Below, one piece after another: positions 63,556 to 64,000 of a stretch of 64,000 nucleotides of DNA; positions within the stretch are counted from its first letter, which is position 1, and the number at the start of each line of letters is the position of its first letter. The position numbers and the translations under genes are program-made. Source of the DNA: Buchnera aphidicola (Takecallis arundicolens) (GTDB lineage: Bacteria > Pseudomonadota > Gammaproteobacteria > Enterobacterales > Enterobacteriaceae); assembly GCF_964058945.1 (NCBI RefSeq), contig NZ_OZ060369.1, forward strand, positions 186,001 through 250,000. The letters run 5' to 3'. Under the pieces are notes generated by a model that had not been told where the DNA came from, made no database searches, and was given only the letters and a program-made list of their open reading frames with translations.

Positions 63556-64000
63556 TTATATCATGACACTAATTAAAAATATTATTGATTCTATTAATAT
63601 AATTATTGAGCTAATTGGAATATTATAAATTATTGAAATTATTATACCTATCGTAATCGAAATGACATTAATACATATTGAAAATACTACCATATGTTCA
63701 GGTGAAGTAGAAAATTTTTGCGAAATAGCTGGTGGAATAATGAGAATCGCGGTGATTAATAAAGCACCAATTAATGTTGTTGATATACCAATTAAAAAAG
63801 CAGTTAATATCATTAATATTAAACGCATATTAAAAATATTAATGCCGCTTACTTGAGCAAGTTCAACATTAATAATCATTAATAACATTGATTTCCAAAA
63901 AAATAATATAATTGAACAAATTATCAATGTCATAATGACAATAATATTAATATCTATTCCCGTTAATTGTAATACATTACCTAATAAATATTGTGTCAAA
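63556..64000 (-). CDS. znuB: Zinc ABC transporter permease ZnuB, C-terminal part (runs off the right edge)
   Basis: Inner-membrane permease of the zinc uptake system. About 147 residues are visible and the frame is open at the window edge; the first in-window methionine corresponds to the LMAYLFGDLL region in the middle of E. coli ZnuB (261 residues). TTLIGALLITAILIIPPAISQKFS matches the [23 protein letters not shown] block. Several membrane helices are apparent. It converges with aspS, with 32 bases between. Confidence 0.9.
   Translation of the reverse strand, partial: LTQYLLGNVLQLTGIDINIIVIMTLIICSIILFFWKSMLLMIINVELAQVSGINIFNMRLILMILTAFLIGISTTLIGALLITAILIIPPAISQKFSTSPEHMVVFSICINVISITIGIIISIIYNIPISSIIILIESIIFLISVMI

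Overview
This window comes from the chromosome of a highly reduced, very AT-rich gammaproteobacterial insect endosymbiont, almost certainly a Buchnera aphidicola lineage from an aphid. The evidence is the enterobacterial 16S rRNA, E. coli-like proteins of near-standard length throughout, extreme AT bias in and between genes, and the combination of flhB-flhA, a trp operon without trpE/trpG, bioA/bioB/bioD, sucA-sucB without sucCD, and a 16S gene not followed by 23S. The host species cannot be named from the sequence alone.

Layout. 1-8.9 kb: 3' part of dnaE, proS, flhB (truncated), flhA, argS. 8.9-11.8 kb: promoter, leader and 16S rRNA with tRNA-Ile and tRNA-Ala, then dnaQ and tRNA-Asp. 11.9-18.7 kb: gpt, grpE, smpB, tadA, facing the minus-strand lepA-lepB-rnc-era-acpS run. 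18.9-28.1 kb: plus-strand mnmA, purB, fabI, rnb, ychE, lipB, lipA, pyrF, ribA. 28.1-34.3 kb: a remnant of yciC, the minus-strand trpD-trpC(F)-trpB-trpA operon, and a suhB pseudogene in an apparently empty 960-base stretch. 34.3-41.4 kb: rlmN, hisS, glyA, then bioD-bioB divergent from bioA. 41.4-53.2 kb: pgl and a truncated mfd (minus), gapA, fldA (minus), ybgI, sucA, sucB, gpmA, pfkA. 53.2-60.4 kb: minus-strand serS, serC, aroA, cmk, rpsA, tpiA. 60.5-64 kb: trxB, infA, aspS and the C-terminal part of znuB.

How the genes fit together. Much of the window serves amino-acid and vitamin supply to the host (trpDCFBA, aroA, serC, glyA, bioABD, ribA). A glycolysis set (gapA, gpmA, pfkA, tpiA, pgl) and 2-oxoglutarate dehydrogenase (sucAB) feed central metabolism, with lipoate supplied by lipAB. 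The rest is core translation (proS, argS, hisS, serS, aspS, infA, rpsA, smpB, lepA) and RNA maturation (rnc, rnb, mnmA, tadA, rlmN). flhA and flhB belong to the flagellar export gate.

No CRISPR array, insertion sequence, prophage or novel system is visible. The interest lies in genome decay: FlhB without its autocleavage domain, Mfd without its UvrA-binding half, SucB with an incomplete E3-binding domain, half of YciC, a recognisable suhB fossil, and an smpB whose natural start is separated from its reading frame by a 14-A run. Protein lengths quoted for E. coli are from memory; no alignment was run.
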